From assembly GCA_035625725.1 (NCBI GenBank), contig DASPPB010000079.1, positions 1 to 55,256 on the forward strand: DNA of 55,256 nucleotides, read 5' to 3'. The notes below the pieces were generated by a model. It made no database searches. It had not been told where the DNA came from and saw only the letters and a program-made list of their open reading frames with translations. Positions 8,721-16,677 of the stretch are shown one piece after another (position 1 is the stretch's first letter; the number at the start of each line of letters is the position of its first letter). Both the position numbers and the translations under genes were made by a program. Origin of the DNA: GJ-E10 sp035625725 (lineage in GTDB: Bacteria > Pseudomonadota > Gammaproteobacteria > Burkholderiales > Burkholderiaceae_F).

Positions 8721-9821
8721 TCAAATGCGCATCGGCATAACCACGTATTTGAAGCGATCCGAATCGGGCAGCGTAATGAGCGCGCTGCCCAGCGCATCGC
8801 CAAGGGAAACCCGAATCTGCTCGCACTTGAGGTTGCTCAGCACGTCGAGCAGGTAGGTGACGTTAAATCCGATGTCGAGGCTTTCTCCCTCATAGCTGAT
8901 CTCGATTTCTTCAAGCGCCTCCTCCTGGTCCGTGTTGGTCGAACTCACCTTGAGAGAGCCCGGGGCAAGAACCCACCGTACGCCCTTGAACTTCTCCGTC
9001 GTGAGGATCGCCGCTCGCGACAGAGCCTGCATCAGTTCGTTGCGGTCGACGAGGAAGGTCTTCGGATTGTTCAGCGGAACGACCTTCGCATAATCGGGAA
9101 ATTTTCCCTCGACCAACTTGGAGACGAGCTCGATGGAGCCAAAGCTAAAGCGCACCTGATTGGCGGCCACCTGGATGCGCACGGCCTCGTCGCCATCGGG
9201 CAGCAGCCTGCCCAGCTCCAGCACCGTCTTGCGCGGAACGATGACCTCGATCGAGCCCGACGAATCGGGCCTCTCAAATTCGCACAGCGCCAGGCGGTGC
9301 CCGTCGGTGGCCACGCCCCGCACGCGCGTGCCCTCGATCACCAGCAGCATTCCGTTGAGGTAATAGCGGATGTCCTGCGCTGCCATCGCGTAGTGCACCA
9401 TCGACAAGAGGTGCTTGAGCGAGGATGCCGGGATCGTAAAGTCGACCGCCGCCGGCGCCTGCGCAACTGTCGGGTACTCCTCCGCGGGCAGCGTCTGCAG
9501 ACTGAATTTGCTGCGCCCGGCCTGGATCGAGAGCTTGCGATTGGCGTAGGACAGCAAAACTTCCGTGTCGGGCAGTGCGCGCAAAATCTCTACAAGCTTG
9601 CGAGCTGACACGGTCGTCGCACCCGACTCCTTGGAGGCACCGAATTCCGCGTTCGTCTCGATCTGAATCTCCAGGTCGGTCGCCGTAAAGGAAAGCCGCT
9701 CGCCTTCGCGCCGCAGCAAGACATTGGCAAGCACCGGCAGAGTCTGCCGCCGCTCGACAATTCCGCTGACCACTTGCAACGGCCGGAGCACCGCGTCGCG
9801 GGGCGCTTTGACGAGTTGCAT
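8721..9821 (-). CDS. dnaN: DNA polymerase III beta sliding clamp
   Basis: A 366-residue sliding clamp that encircles DNA and tethers polymerase III and other partners. It begins MQLVKAPRDAVLRPLQVVSG and ends with the canonical VVMPMRI tail, which helps form the hydrophobic partner-binding cleft. Length equals that of E. coli DnaN. An AAAGG ribosome site precedes the ATG. It lies between dnaA (273 bases upstream) and gyrB (40 bases downstream) on the same strand, so at least dnaN-gyrB are likely co-transcribed. The upstream gap contains degenerate DnaA-box-like sequences. Confidence 0.98.
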   Translation of the reverse strand: MQLVKAPRDAVLRPLQVVSGIVERRQTLPVLANVLLRREGERLSFTATDLEIQIETNAEFGASKESGATTVSARKLVEILRALPDTEVLLSYANRKLSIQAGRSKFSLQTLPAEEYPTVAQAPAAVDFTIPASSLKHLLSMVHYAMAAQDIRYYLNGMLLVIEGTRVRGVATDGHRLALCEFERPDSSGSIEVIVPRKTVLELGRLLPDGDEAVRIQVAANQVRFSFGSIELVSKLVEGKFPDYAKVVPLNNPKTFLVDRNELMQALSRAAILTTEKFKGVRWVLAPGSLKVSSTNTDQEEALEEIEISYEGESLDIGFNVTYLLDVLSNLKCEQIRVSLGDALGSALITLPDSDRFKYVVMPMRI

Positions 9822-9867
9822 CTTTTATATCCCTTTCGTAGTAGTAAGTAGTAAAGGGCCAAGCAAG

Positions 9868-10023
9868 TTGGGGATAAGCCCGATAAATGCCCTCGCACCA
9901 AGGCCTTGGACCAGGGCAAAGCCCGTGGACAAGTCCGTACGCGAACCGTGCAATCGCGTGGACAAGGTGGGACAAGTTTGGGATGGCGGCGAAAAGTGCC
10001 GAAGTTCTCCGATTTTGTCCCCA
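9868..10023. promoter_or_regulatory. Cluster of degenerate DnaA-box-like sites, dnaA-dnaN gap
   Basis: In the 273-base gap there is TGGGGATAA (9869-9877, one mismatch to TGTGGATAA), CGTGGACAA at 9924-9932 and again at 9957-9965 (two mismatches each), and TTGTCCCCA at 10015-10023 on the other strand (two mismatches). The two identical copies are 33 bases apart. They may be low-affinity DnaA sites controlling dnaN or dnaA, or part of an origin. None is a perfect consensus. Confidence 0.4.
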
Positions 10024-10094
10024 GGCAAATGGCACTTGCGCACAGGATGTTCCGCACCTGCAAGAGCCGAACCGATTCCCGTTACGCCCATCCG

Positions 10095-11489
10095 TCAGCC
10101 CTTGAGCGTCTGTTCGAGCACATGCAGCGCGTGGTTCAGGACCGCGTCCTTGGACCGGACTTCGGCAATCTTGCGCACCGCGTGCAGGACTGTCGTGTGG
10201 TCACGACCCCCGAAAAGCTCGCCGATCTCGGGCAGGCTCTTTTGTGTCATCTCCTTGGCGAGATACATGGCAACCTGCCGTGGCGCCGCGATGTTGCTGG
10301 GACGGCGCTTGCTGTACATGTCGGAGACCTTGATCTTGTAGTAGTCGGCGACGGTCTTTTGAATCAGTTCGACCGTCACCTGCCCGGTGCTCGCCGAGAG
10401 CAGATCCTTGAGCGCCTCGCGTGCGAGTTCCACCGTGACGGTACGTCCGTGGAACTGGGCAAACGCAAGCACCTTGCGCAGCGCGCCCTCGAGTTCGCGC
10501 ACGTTGCTGCGCAGGTTCTTGGCGATGAAAAACGCCACGTCCTCGGCAAGTTCGGCACCCTCGAGTTCGGCCTTCTTGATCAAAATGGCCACACGCATCT
10601 CAAGCTCGGGCGGCTCGATGGCCACCGTCAGTCCCGAGGCGAAGCGCGATACCAATCGGTCCTCGATGTCGCGCAGCTCCTTGAGATAGATATCGCTCGT
10701 AATGATGATTTGCTTGCGGCCGGCCACGAGCGCCTCGAAGGCGTAGAAGAATTCTTCCTGCGTGCGGCTCTTGCCCGCAAAGAACTGGATGTCGTCGATG
10801 AGCAGCAAGTCGAGCGAGTGGTAGTAGCGCTTGAATTCGTCAAACGCCTTGCGCTGATAGGCGCGCACGACATCACTGACGTACTGCTCTGCGTGAATGT
10901 ATCGGACCTTGGCGGCAGGACGTCGCGCCAGAATCGCGTTACCCACGGCATGGATGAGGTGCGTCTTGCCCAGGCCCACGCCGCCGTAGAGAAAAAGGGG
11001 GTTGTAGGAGCCGCCGGGATTCTCCGCCACCTGCATCGCCGCGGCGCGCGCGAGCTGGTTGGCCTTGCCCGTTACGAATGTGTCGAACGTGAGCGCCGGA
11101 TTCAAGCGTGCCCGCTCGAGGCTCTCCGAAGGGGTGGAGAGGAGCGGAGAACTCGATGGCGGCGCCGCCTCCTCGGTCGTCTCCTCGCTTTGCGCCAGTT
11201 CCGTTTCCGCGCCGTCTTGCAATTCCTCGGGAGCCGGCACGTCAGCGGCCTCGAGCTCAAAGAACACGTTGACCGGACGCTTGAGGACCGCGGAGACCAC
11301 GGCCTGGATGCGTGCGGCAAACTGCGCGCGCACCGCGTCGAGTTTCAAGCGGTTGGGTGCCCTGAGGTGGATGTTGCCGCTGTTCGCATCGAACTCGATC
11401 GCCTTGAGCGGCTTGATCCAGGCGGCGAACTGTTGTGGAGTGAGTTCGCGTTCCAGGACGCGCGAACAATCTTGCCAAAAGCTGAGCAT
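10095..11489 (-). CDS. dnaA: Chromosomal replication initiator DnaA
   Basis: A 464-residue initiator. Domain I (MLSFWQDCSRVLERELTPQQF) is followed by an acidic, Ser/Pro-rich linker of about 60 residues. The AAA+ domain has Walker A GGVGLGKTHL and Walker B LLLIDDIQF. Domain IV carries the DNA-binding signature GGRDHTTVLHAVRKI near the C-terminus. The start at 11489 matches domain I of other DnaA proteins and has a G-rich ribosome site. The frame stays open to 11669, but that extension is arginine/cysteine-rich and unlike DnaA. It is divergent from rpmH, with a 481-base gap. A perfect DnaA box overlaps its predicted promoter, which implies autoregulation. Confidence 0.98.
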   Translation of the reverse strand: MLSFWQDCSRVLERELTPQQFAAWIKPLKAIEFDANSGNIHLRAPNRLKLDAVRAQFAARIQAVVSAVLKRPVNVFFELEAADVPAPEELQDGAETELAQSEETTEEAAPPSSSPLLSTPSESLERARLNPALTFDTFVTGKANQLARAAAMQVAENPGGSYNPLFLYGGVGLGKTHLIHAVGNAILARRPAAKVRYIHAEQYVSDVVRAYQRKAFDEFKRYYHSLDLLLIDDIQFFAGKSRTQEEFFYAFEALVAGRKQIIITSDIYLKELRDIEDRLVSRFASGLTVAIEPPELEMRVAILIKKAELEGAELAEDVAFFIAKNLRSNVRELEGALRKVLAFAQFHGRTVTVELAREALKDLLSASTGQVTVELIQKTVADYYKIKVSDMYSKRRPSNIAAPRQVAMYLAKEMTQKSLPEIGELFGGRDHTTVLHAVRKIAEVRSKDAVLNHALHVLEQTLKG

Positions 11490-11639
11490 GCGAATTCGTA
11501 TCCCCCGCCGCGCCCGGCAGCAGCGCTTGGCGCCGCACCGCTGTGTCTCCCGCCCCCGTTGGACCCGGCTGCCAAGAGCTTGCGGTGCCGGAGTTTCTGC
11601 CGCCAGCCCGGCGCGTGCTTTGGCCAGCGGAAAGCGTTT

Positions 11640-11670
11640 ATTGTAGCCTTCCTCGCCGAGGTTATCCACA
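11640..11670 (-). promoter_or_regulatory. dnaA promoter with overlapping DnaA box
   Basis: On the minus strand TACAAT (11640-11645) is a five-of-six -10 match. Just upstream, where the -35 should be, lies a perfect DnaA box, TTATCCACA on the plus strand at 11662-11670. DnaA binding here would block polymerase, the usual dnaA autoregulation logic. The -35 itself is poor. Confidence 0.5.
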
Positions 11671-11856
11671 AGGCCGAAGGGAATTTTGCCCGCAAAGGAG
11701 GAAGATGGAGCCCCGAACCATCATGGATGGCACGACAGTAAGTGATCGCTACCGCAGCGCAACCCGTACGTCGGACCCGCGCGCCGACGGACCGCGGTGC
11801 GGCTCGTCGCTCTTGGCAAAAACGGCCCGCGGCGGCGCTGCCGGACCTTCGTCGGT

Positions 11857-11886
11857 TTGACGAATTCCCCCCTTCTCGCGTCTAAT
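11857..11886 (+). promoter_or_regulatory. rpmH promoter
   Basis: TTGACG (11857-11862) and TCTAAT (11881-11886) are spaced 18 bases apart. Each matches five of six sigma-70 consensus bases. The predicted start is about 75-80 bases before the rpmH ATG. It likely drives rpmH-rnpA-yidD and perhaps yidC. Confidence 0.65.
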
Positions 11887-11970
11887 AGCAGGCTTTTCGC
11901 TCGCCGTGCAAGCGAGGGCGTCGCGCGCCCCGCGTACGGGGCGGGGCGCGTTCCGGATTGGGGAAAGTAA

Positions 11971-12111
11971 ATGGCCACCAAACGTACCTACCAGCCGTCC
12001 GTCGTCAAGCGCAAGCGTGCGCACGGCTTTCGCGAACGGATGAGCACACGAAGCGGGCGTGCGGTCATCAATGCCCGGCGTGCCAAAGGCCGCAAACGGC
12101 TCGCCGTCTGA
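11971..12111 (+). CDS. rpmH: 50S ribosomal protein L34
   Basis: A 46-residue L34, translated from ATG at 11971 after a GGGGAAAG ribosome site. The sequence starts MATKRTYQPS and ends GRKRLAV, the universal L34 pattern with two extra residues (AT) after the initiator Met. It is a structural protein of the large ribosomal subunit. First gene of the plus-strand group rpmH-rnpA-yidD-yidC. Its 3' end overlaps the start of rnpA in another frame. Confidence 0.97.
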   Translation: MATKRTYQPSVVKRKRAHGFRERMSTRSGRAVINARRAKGRKRLAV

Positions 12112-12613
12112 GCCGGCGCTGCGCGCTGCCCGTCGCTGGAGCAAGCGCCAGCGCCTGCTGCGCGCGCCACAGTTTGCCTCCCATTCGCCCGCGCTTGCAC
12201 CTTGGCGCGCATCACGCCGCTGGATCGCAATGAGCGCGCTCATTGAGCCTGCCCGCATACAAACCGAAACGACGGCGCCTGACGCTGCGACGGCGCAGGT
12301 TCGCTTCGGCATGACGGTTTCGCGCCACCAAGCCCGGCGGGCTTTCGTGCGCAACACGGTCAGGCGCGTGCTGCGGGAAGCCGCCCGCCACGCCAGCGAG
12401 GAGCTGATCGCGGCGGCGCGCACGCGTTGTGTGGACATCGTGCTGCGACTTAAGGCTCCGCTGCCCGAGCGCAGCCAGGCGAGCTGGTCATCGGTCAAGG
12501 CCGAACTGCGGCGCCAGGCCGATGGTCTGCTGGAGGAATTGCGGCGGCAATTACTGCGAGAAGACGCGCGCCGCGCGCCGCTGGGTGCCGAGCGCACGGG
12601 TGCGAGGACATGA
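12071..12613 (+). CDS. rnpA: Ribonuclease P protein component
   Basis: About 180 residues. It is the basic protein subunit that binds RNase P RNA and aids 5' maturation of tRNA precursors. The diagnostic RNR-type region FGMTVSRHQARRAFVRNTVRRVLRE aligns with the family core. The N-terminal RLLRAPQF matches the RLxxxxxF start of the fold. There is an unusual insert before the core and an arginine-rich tail. The only available starts, ATG 12071 or GTG 12059, lie inside rpmH, so the genes overlap by 41 or 53 bases in different frames. The stop overlaps the yidD start (ATGA), giving translational coupling. Confidence 0.88.
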   Translation: MPGVPKAANGSPSEPALRAARRWSKRQRLLRAPQFASHSPALAPWRASRRWIAMSALIEPARIQTETTAPDAATAQVRFGMTVSRHQARRAFVRNTVRRVLREAARHASEELIAAARTRCVDIVLRLKAPLPERSQASWSSVKAELRRQADGLLEELRRQLLREDARRAPLGAERTGART

Positions 12614-12909
12614 CGCGCGCGCTCCTTCTCGCCTTGCGCGCGTATCGCTTCGCGCTCTCCCCTTGGCTCGGTAACCAGTGCCGCTTCGCGCCTACGTGTT
12701 CGCAGTACGCCATCGAGGCCATCGAGCGCCACGGCCCGTGGCGCGGCTGCCTGCTTGCGGCCCGCCGGCTGCTACGTTGTCACCCTTGGCATGCAGGCGG
12801 ATGGGATCCGGTGCCAGACGGTGCGTTTGCGGGGTCGGGGCGGTGCGCCGGCGGCGAATGCGGGCACGAGGGTTCGGTGCCACGGAACGGAAAACACGAT
12901 GGCAACTGA
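12610..12909 (+). CDS. yidD: Membrane protein insertion efficiency factor YidD
   Basis: A 99-residue small protein with the YidD core: RFALSPWLGNQCRFAPTCSQYAIEAI, then RGCLLAARRLLRCHPWHAGGWDPVP. The conserved cysteines (CRFxPTCSxY and RCHPW) are all present. YidD is peripheral to the inner membrane and assists YidC/Sec insertion. It starts in a four-base overlap with rnpA and ends 57 bases before yidC. The tail after DPVP (about 30 residues) is not conserved. Confidence 0.95.
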   Translation: MTRALLLALRAYRFALSPWLGNQCRFAPTCSQYAIEAIERHGPWRGCLLAARRLLRCHPWHAGGWDPVPDGAFAGSGRCAGGECGHEGSVPRNGKHDGN

Positions 12910-12966
12910 GGAATCGGGTGCCGGCCGGGGTGCCGGCGCCGCCTCTATGCGGAGACGTGGCGGATC

Positions 12967-14709
12967 ATGGAATTTCAGCGCACGATAATTTGGGTGGTCT
13001 TTGGCATGTCGCTGATCCTGCTGTGGGACCGCTGGCAGGTCTACCAGGGGCGGCACGCATTTTTCTTTCCTTCCGCAGTCACGAGCGCGAGCAAGGCGCC
13101 GACCGAACTTAAGGCCCCGAGCGCACCGAGCGCCGAGACAAGCGCGCCCGCAGCGCAAAATCCCGCGCGCAACGGTACCGTGCCGGGCGAGGAAGCAAAG
13201 CCGGGTGCAGCCTCGGGCCCCGCAGAGATCGTTCGCATACAAACGGACCTGTTCCAGGCGGACTTTGACACGCAGGGCGCCGTGCTCGTGCGCCTGGAGC
13301 TGCTGCGCCAGCACGTGGCCGCCCAGTGGACTGCACACGGGCTTGCGGGGTTTATCACGGGCAACAAGCCCGGGTCGGAGCAAAACGTGGTGCTGTTTGA
13401 TCGCAGCGCTACGCGCGAGTACCTCGCGCAGACCGGTCTCGTGGGAGGGGCGGATTCCACGAGCTTGCCCAACCATCGCAGCACGCGTTTTGCGGTACTG
13501 CCGGGGCCGCGCGATCTGGCCGAAGGGCAGCAGGAGTTGAGCTTGCGCTTCGAGGCCGAATCGGGCGGCGTGCTGCTGCGCAAGACCTTCGTGTTTCAGC
13601 GCGGCCGCTACGACGTCGAGGTTCGCCACGAGGTGGAAAACGTTGGCAGCGAGCCGGTCTCGCCCTCGCTGTATCTTCAACTCACGCGCGACAACGGCAA
13701 AACCGAAGAGGAGTCCTCGTTTTACAAGACGTATACGGGGCCGGCCGTCTACACCGACGCGGAGCATTACCGCAAGATTCCGTTCGACGACATCGCCAAG
13801 CACGAGGCCGCCCAGCCCAAGCCAGCGGATAACGGCTGGCTTGCCATGGTGCAGCACTACTTTTTGAGCGCGTGGATTCCGGCGCCCGGCGTGCAGCGCG
13901 ACTTCTACACGCGCGCAATTAGCGAGCGGCTCTTTGCCGTTGGTGCCATCGTGCCGCTGGGCACGCTTGGGCCCGGGGCCAAGGTTTCGCAACAATCGGT
14001 GTTGTACGCGGGACCGCAGAACCAGGCGACCCTGGAGGCACTGGCCCCCGGATTGGACCGCGTGGCCGACTACGGCTGGCTCGACCCGATCGCCAAGCCG
14101 CTATTTTGGCTGCTGGGCTTTTTTTATCGCATCGTGGGCAACTGGGGCTGGGCGATCGTGCTGCTGACGGTCCTGATCAAACTCGCCTTTTATCCCCTCG
14201 CGGCCGCGGGCTTCAAATCGATGGCCCGCATGAAGGAAGTCGCTCCGCGTCTGGCCAAGCTCAAGGAGCAATACGGCGACGACAAGCAAAAACTGCAGCT
14301 TGCCATGATGGAGCTGTACAAACAGGAGAAGATCAACCCTCTCGGGGGCTGCCTGCCGATCCTGGTGCAGATTCCCGTTTTCATCGCGCTGTACTGGGTG
14401 CTGCTCGGCTCAGTGGAAATGCGCAATGCGCCATGGATCTTCTGGATTCGCGATCTCTCGACGCCCGATCCGTGGTTCGTGCTGCCCGCGCTGATGATGC
14501 TCACGAGCTGGATCCAGTACACGCTGCAGCCAACGCCCCCCGATCCGGTGCAGGCCAAGATGATGATGATCATGCCGTTTGTTTTCGGCGTGATGTTCTT
14601 TTTCTTTCCCTCGGGGCTGGTGCTCTACTACGTTCTGAACAACGCCCTGTCGATCCTGCAGCAGTGGCGCATCAACAAGGTGATCGCCGCCGCCAAACCG
14701 GTCGGCTGA
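12967..14709 (+). CDS. yidC: Membrane protein insertase YidC
   Basis: A 580-residue insertase/chaperone for inner-membrane proteins, including the F1Fo c subunit encoded nearby. An N-terminal signal-anchor (IIWVVFGMSLILLW, residues 7-20) is followed by the large periplasmic beta domain, with an Ala/Pro-rich linker in between. The conserved five-helix Oxa1-type core runs from about residue 370 to 570, including the cytoplasmic hairpin KEVAPRLAKLKEQYGDDKQKL. Ancestrally mnmE follows yidC. Here yidC instead converges with atpC with only six bases between the stop codons. Confidence 0.97.
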   Translation: MEFQRTIIWVVFGMSLILLWDRWQVYQGRHAFFFPSAVTSASKAPTELKAPSAPSAETSAPAAQNPARNGTVPGEEAKPGAASGPAEIVRIQTDLFQADFDTQGAVLVRLELLRQHVAAQWTAHGLAGFITGNKPGSEQNVVLFDRSATREYLAQTGLVGGADSTSLPNHRSTRFAVLPGPRDLAEGQQELSLRFEAESGGVLLRKTFVFQRGRYDVEVRHEVENVGSEPVSPSLYLQLTRDNGKTEEESSFYKTYTGPAVYTDAEHYRKIPFDDIAKHEAAQPKPADNGWLAMVQHYFLSAWIPAPGVQRDFYTRAISERLFAVGAIVPLGTLGPGAKVSQQSVLYAGPQNQATLEALAPGLDRVADYGWLDPIAKPLFWLLGFFYRIVGNWGWAIVLLTVLIKLAFYPLAAAGFKSMARMKEVAPRLAKLKEQYGDDKQKLQLAMMELYKQEKINPLGGCLPILVQIPVFIALYWVLLGSVEMRNAPWIFWIRDLSTPDPWFVLPALMMLTSWIQYTLQPTPPDPVQAKMMMIMPFVFGVMFFFFPSGLVLYYVLNNALSILQQWRINKVIAAAKPVG

Positions 14710-14720
14710 GGACCCTCAGC
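14705..14720. terminator. Inverted repeat across the yidC and atpC stop codons
   Basis: GCTGAGG (14705-14711) pairs with CCTCAGC (14714-14720) across a two-base centre. The stem contains the TGA of yidC on the plus strand and the TGA of atpC on the minus strand. There is no T-run, so this is at best a weak or Rho-assisted bidirectional stop. It could also be a coincidence of facing stop codons. Confidence 0.35.
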
Positions 14721-15129
14721 GCTTCCTGAGGCGCATCGCGGCAACCCGTTGCGCGGTCAGCATCGCGATTTCCCCCTCGACCTTGGCGATCTCAAGCCGG
14801 CCGCGTGCGTTGGTGCGCGAGGTCTCGGCGCGCTTGAGCGCCTCACTGGTCTTGGCTTCGTCAAGATCGTGGCCGCGAATGGCGGTATCCGAGAGAACGG
14901 TCACGACGTGGGGCTGCACCTCGAGAATTCCGCCGGCCACGAAAACGTGCTCTTCCTCACCCCCCGGCAATCGGATGCGCACGACGCCGTGCTTGATACG
15001 GGTTATGAGCGGCATGTGGCGCGGGTAGATGCCCAACTCCCCGGCCTCACCCGGCAGCACCACGAACTCGGCCTCCCCGGAGAAGATGGACTCCTCGCTG
15101 CTGACCACGTCTACGTGCATTACCGCCAT
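14716..15129 (-). CDS. atpC: ATP synthase epsilon subunit
   Basis: A 137-residue epsilon subunit of the F1 sector. It couples the rotating stalk and inhibits ATP hydrolysis. The N-terminal beta sandwich (VDVVSSEESIFSGEAEFVVLPGEAGELGIYPRHMPLI) and the C-terminal two-helix domain (near residues 90-137, DEAKTSEALKRAE) are complete. It is the last gene of the atp operon, 72 bases after atpD, and converges with yidC. Confidence 0.97.
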   Translation of the reverse strand: MAVMHVDVVSSEESIFSGEAEFVVLPGEAGELGIYPRHMPLITRIKHGVVRIRLPGGEEEHVFVAGGILEVQPHVVTVLSDTAIRGHDLDEAKTSEALKRAETSRTNARGRLEIAKVEGEIAMLTAQRVAAMRLRKR

Positions 15130-15201
15130 GGTGTCTCCCGTGGGCTGGGCCGTCGATTCCGCTGTGTCGTCACTGCTCGGGCAACTCGGCTGCCGCGCGC
15201 C

Positions 15202-16626
15202 CTACTTGAGCGTCTTGGCCTTTTCGAAGGCCTCGTCGATGGTGCCGACCATGTAAAAGGCCTGCTCCGGCAACGCATCGCACTCGCCATCGACCAGCAT
15301 CTTGAAGCCGCGGATCGTTTCCTTCAGCGGTACGTACTTGCCGGGGGAGCCGGTGAAAACCTCGGCCACGTGAAACGGCTGCGACAAGAAGCGCTGGATC
15401 TTGCGGGCGCGCGCCACGGCGATCTTGTCCTCCGGTGACAGTTCGTCCATCCCCAAGATGGCGATGATGTCGCGCAGCTCCTTATAACGCTGCAAGGTCG
15501 CCTGGACGCGGCGTGCCGTGGAGTAGTGCTCCTCGCCGATGGTGTTGGGATCGACCTGGCGCGAGGTCGAATCGAGCGGGTCGACGGCAGGGTAAATGCC
15601 CAGCGATGCGATATCGCGTGAGAGCACGACCGTGGCGTCCAGGTGCAAAAAGGTTGTCGCCGGGCTCGGGTCCGTCAGGTCATCGGCCGGCACATACACC
15701 GCCTGCACCGAAGTGATCGATCCCGTCTTGGTCGAAACGATGCGCTCCTGCAGCGCGCCCATCTCCTCGGCGAGGGTCGGCTGGTAGCCCACCGCCGAGG
15801 GCATGCGCCCGAGCAGCGCCGAGACTTCGGTGCCGGCGAGCGTATAGCGGTAGATGTTGTCAACGAAAAACAGCACGTCGCGCCCCTCGTCGCGAAAGCG
15901 CTCGGCCATCGTGAGCCCCGTCAGGCCCACGCGCAGCCGGTTGCCCGGCGGTTCGTTCATCTGCCCGAACACCATCGCGACCTTGGAATCGTCCGGCTTG
16001 TCGAGCTTGACGACGCCTGCTTCGATCATCTCGTGATAGAAGTCGTTGCCTTCGCGCGTACGCTCGCCTACTCCGGCAAATACCGAAAGCCCCGCGTGCT
16101 GGGTCGCAATGTTGTTGATGAGCTCCAGCATGTTGACGGTCTTGCCTACGCCTGCGCCGCCAAACAGCCCGATCTTGCCGCCCTTGGCGAAAGGACATAC
16201 AAGATCAATGACCTTGATGCCGGTCTCGAGCAGTTCGACCGACGGCGCGAGATCCGCGAAAATCGGCGCCGGCTGGTGGATCGCACGGCGTTCCTCGGAT
16301 TTGATCGGGCCCTTCTCGTCGATGGGCCGGCCCAGCACGTCCATGATGCGGCCCAGCGTGCCGGGTCCCACCGGAACCTGGATTCCTTCGCCCGAGGCAT
16401 GCACCAGCATGCCGCGTTTGAGCCCGTCGCTCGAACCCATCGCGATGGCCCGCACGACGCCATCGCCCAGCAGTTGCTGGACCTCGAAAGTCAACCCCTG
16501 CTCAACGAGCTTGTTGGTGGCGTCGGGCTCCAGGATGAGTGCTTCGTGCACGTGCGGCATCTGCTCGCGCGGAAACTCGATGTCGACCACCGCACCGATG
16601 CATTGAACGATCTGTCCCTTTGCCAT
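15202..16626 (-). CDS. atpD: ATP synthase beta subunit
   Basis: A 474-residue catalytic beta subunit of F1. The Walker A is GGAGVGKTV around residue 156. The conserved GERTREGND, LFFVDNIYRYTLAGTEVSALLGRMPSAVGYQPTL and DELSPEDKIAVARARKIQRF are present. It binds and converts ADP plus phosphate in three of six F1 sites. An internal -10-like sequence was not sought. It lies 51 bases after atpG and 72 bases before atpC. Confidence 0.99.
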   Translation of the reverse strand: MAKGQIVQCIGAVVDIEFPREQMPHVHEALILEPDATNKLVEQGLTFEVQQLLGDGVVRAIAMGSSDGLKRGMLVHASGEGIQVPVGPGTLGRIMDVLGRPIDEKGPIKSEERRAIHQPAPIFADLAPSVELLETGIKVIDLVCPFAKGGKIGLFGGAGVGKTVNMLELINNIATQHAGLSVFAGVGERTREGNDFYHEMIEAGVVKLDKPDDSKVAMVFGQMNEPPGNRLRVGLTGLTMAERFRDEGRDVLFFVDNIYRYTLAGTEVSALLGRMPSAVGYQPTLAEEMGALQERIVSTKTGSITSVQAVYVPADDLTDPSPATTFLHLDATVVLSRDIASLGIYPAVDPLDSTSRQVDPNTIGEEHYSTARRVQATLQRYKELRDIIAILGMDELSPEDKIAVARARKIQRFLSQPFHVAEVFTGSPGKYVPLKETIRGFKMLVDGECDALPEQAFYMVGTIDEAFEKAKTLK

Positions 16627-16677
16627 GATTGCCCTCAGTTCAGAATCCCTTGATGTTGCGCTTCTTTGCCCTTCGCG

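Larger units (their letters stand above)
11490..11970. other. dnaA-rpmH divergent intergenic region
   Basis: A 481-base gap between the divergent dnaA and rpmH genes. It holds the predicted dnaA promoter with one perfect DnaA box (11662-11670) and a strong rpmH promoter (11857-11886). In pseudomonads the origin lies in this interval. Here I see only one good DnaA box and no extended AT-rich stretch, so an origin here is possible but weakly supported. No further gene is seen. Confidence 0.6.

Noticed and set aside
11490..11669. A 60-residue N-terminal extension of DnaA
   Set aside because: Domain I begins exactly at 11489; the extension is Arg/Cys-rich and spans the predicted promoter and DnaA box.
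11490..11970. dnaA-rpmH gap as the sole origin
   Set aside because: Only one good DnaA box and no AT-rich unwinding region are visible. It is kept as a fallback, but the hemE-priA gap fits better.
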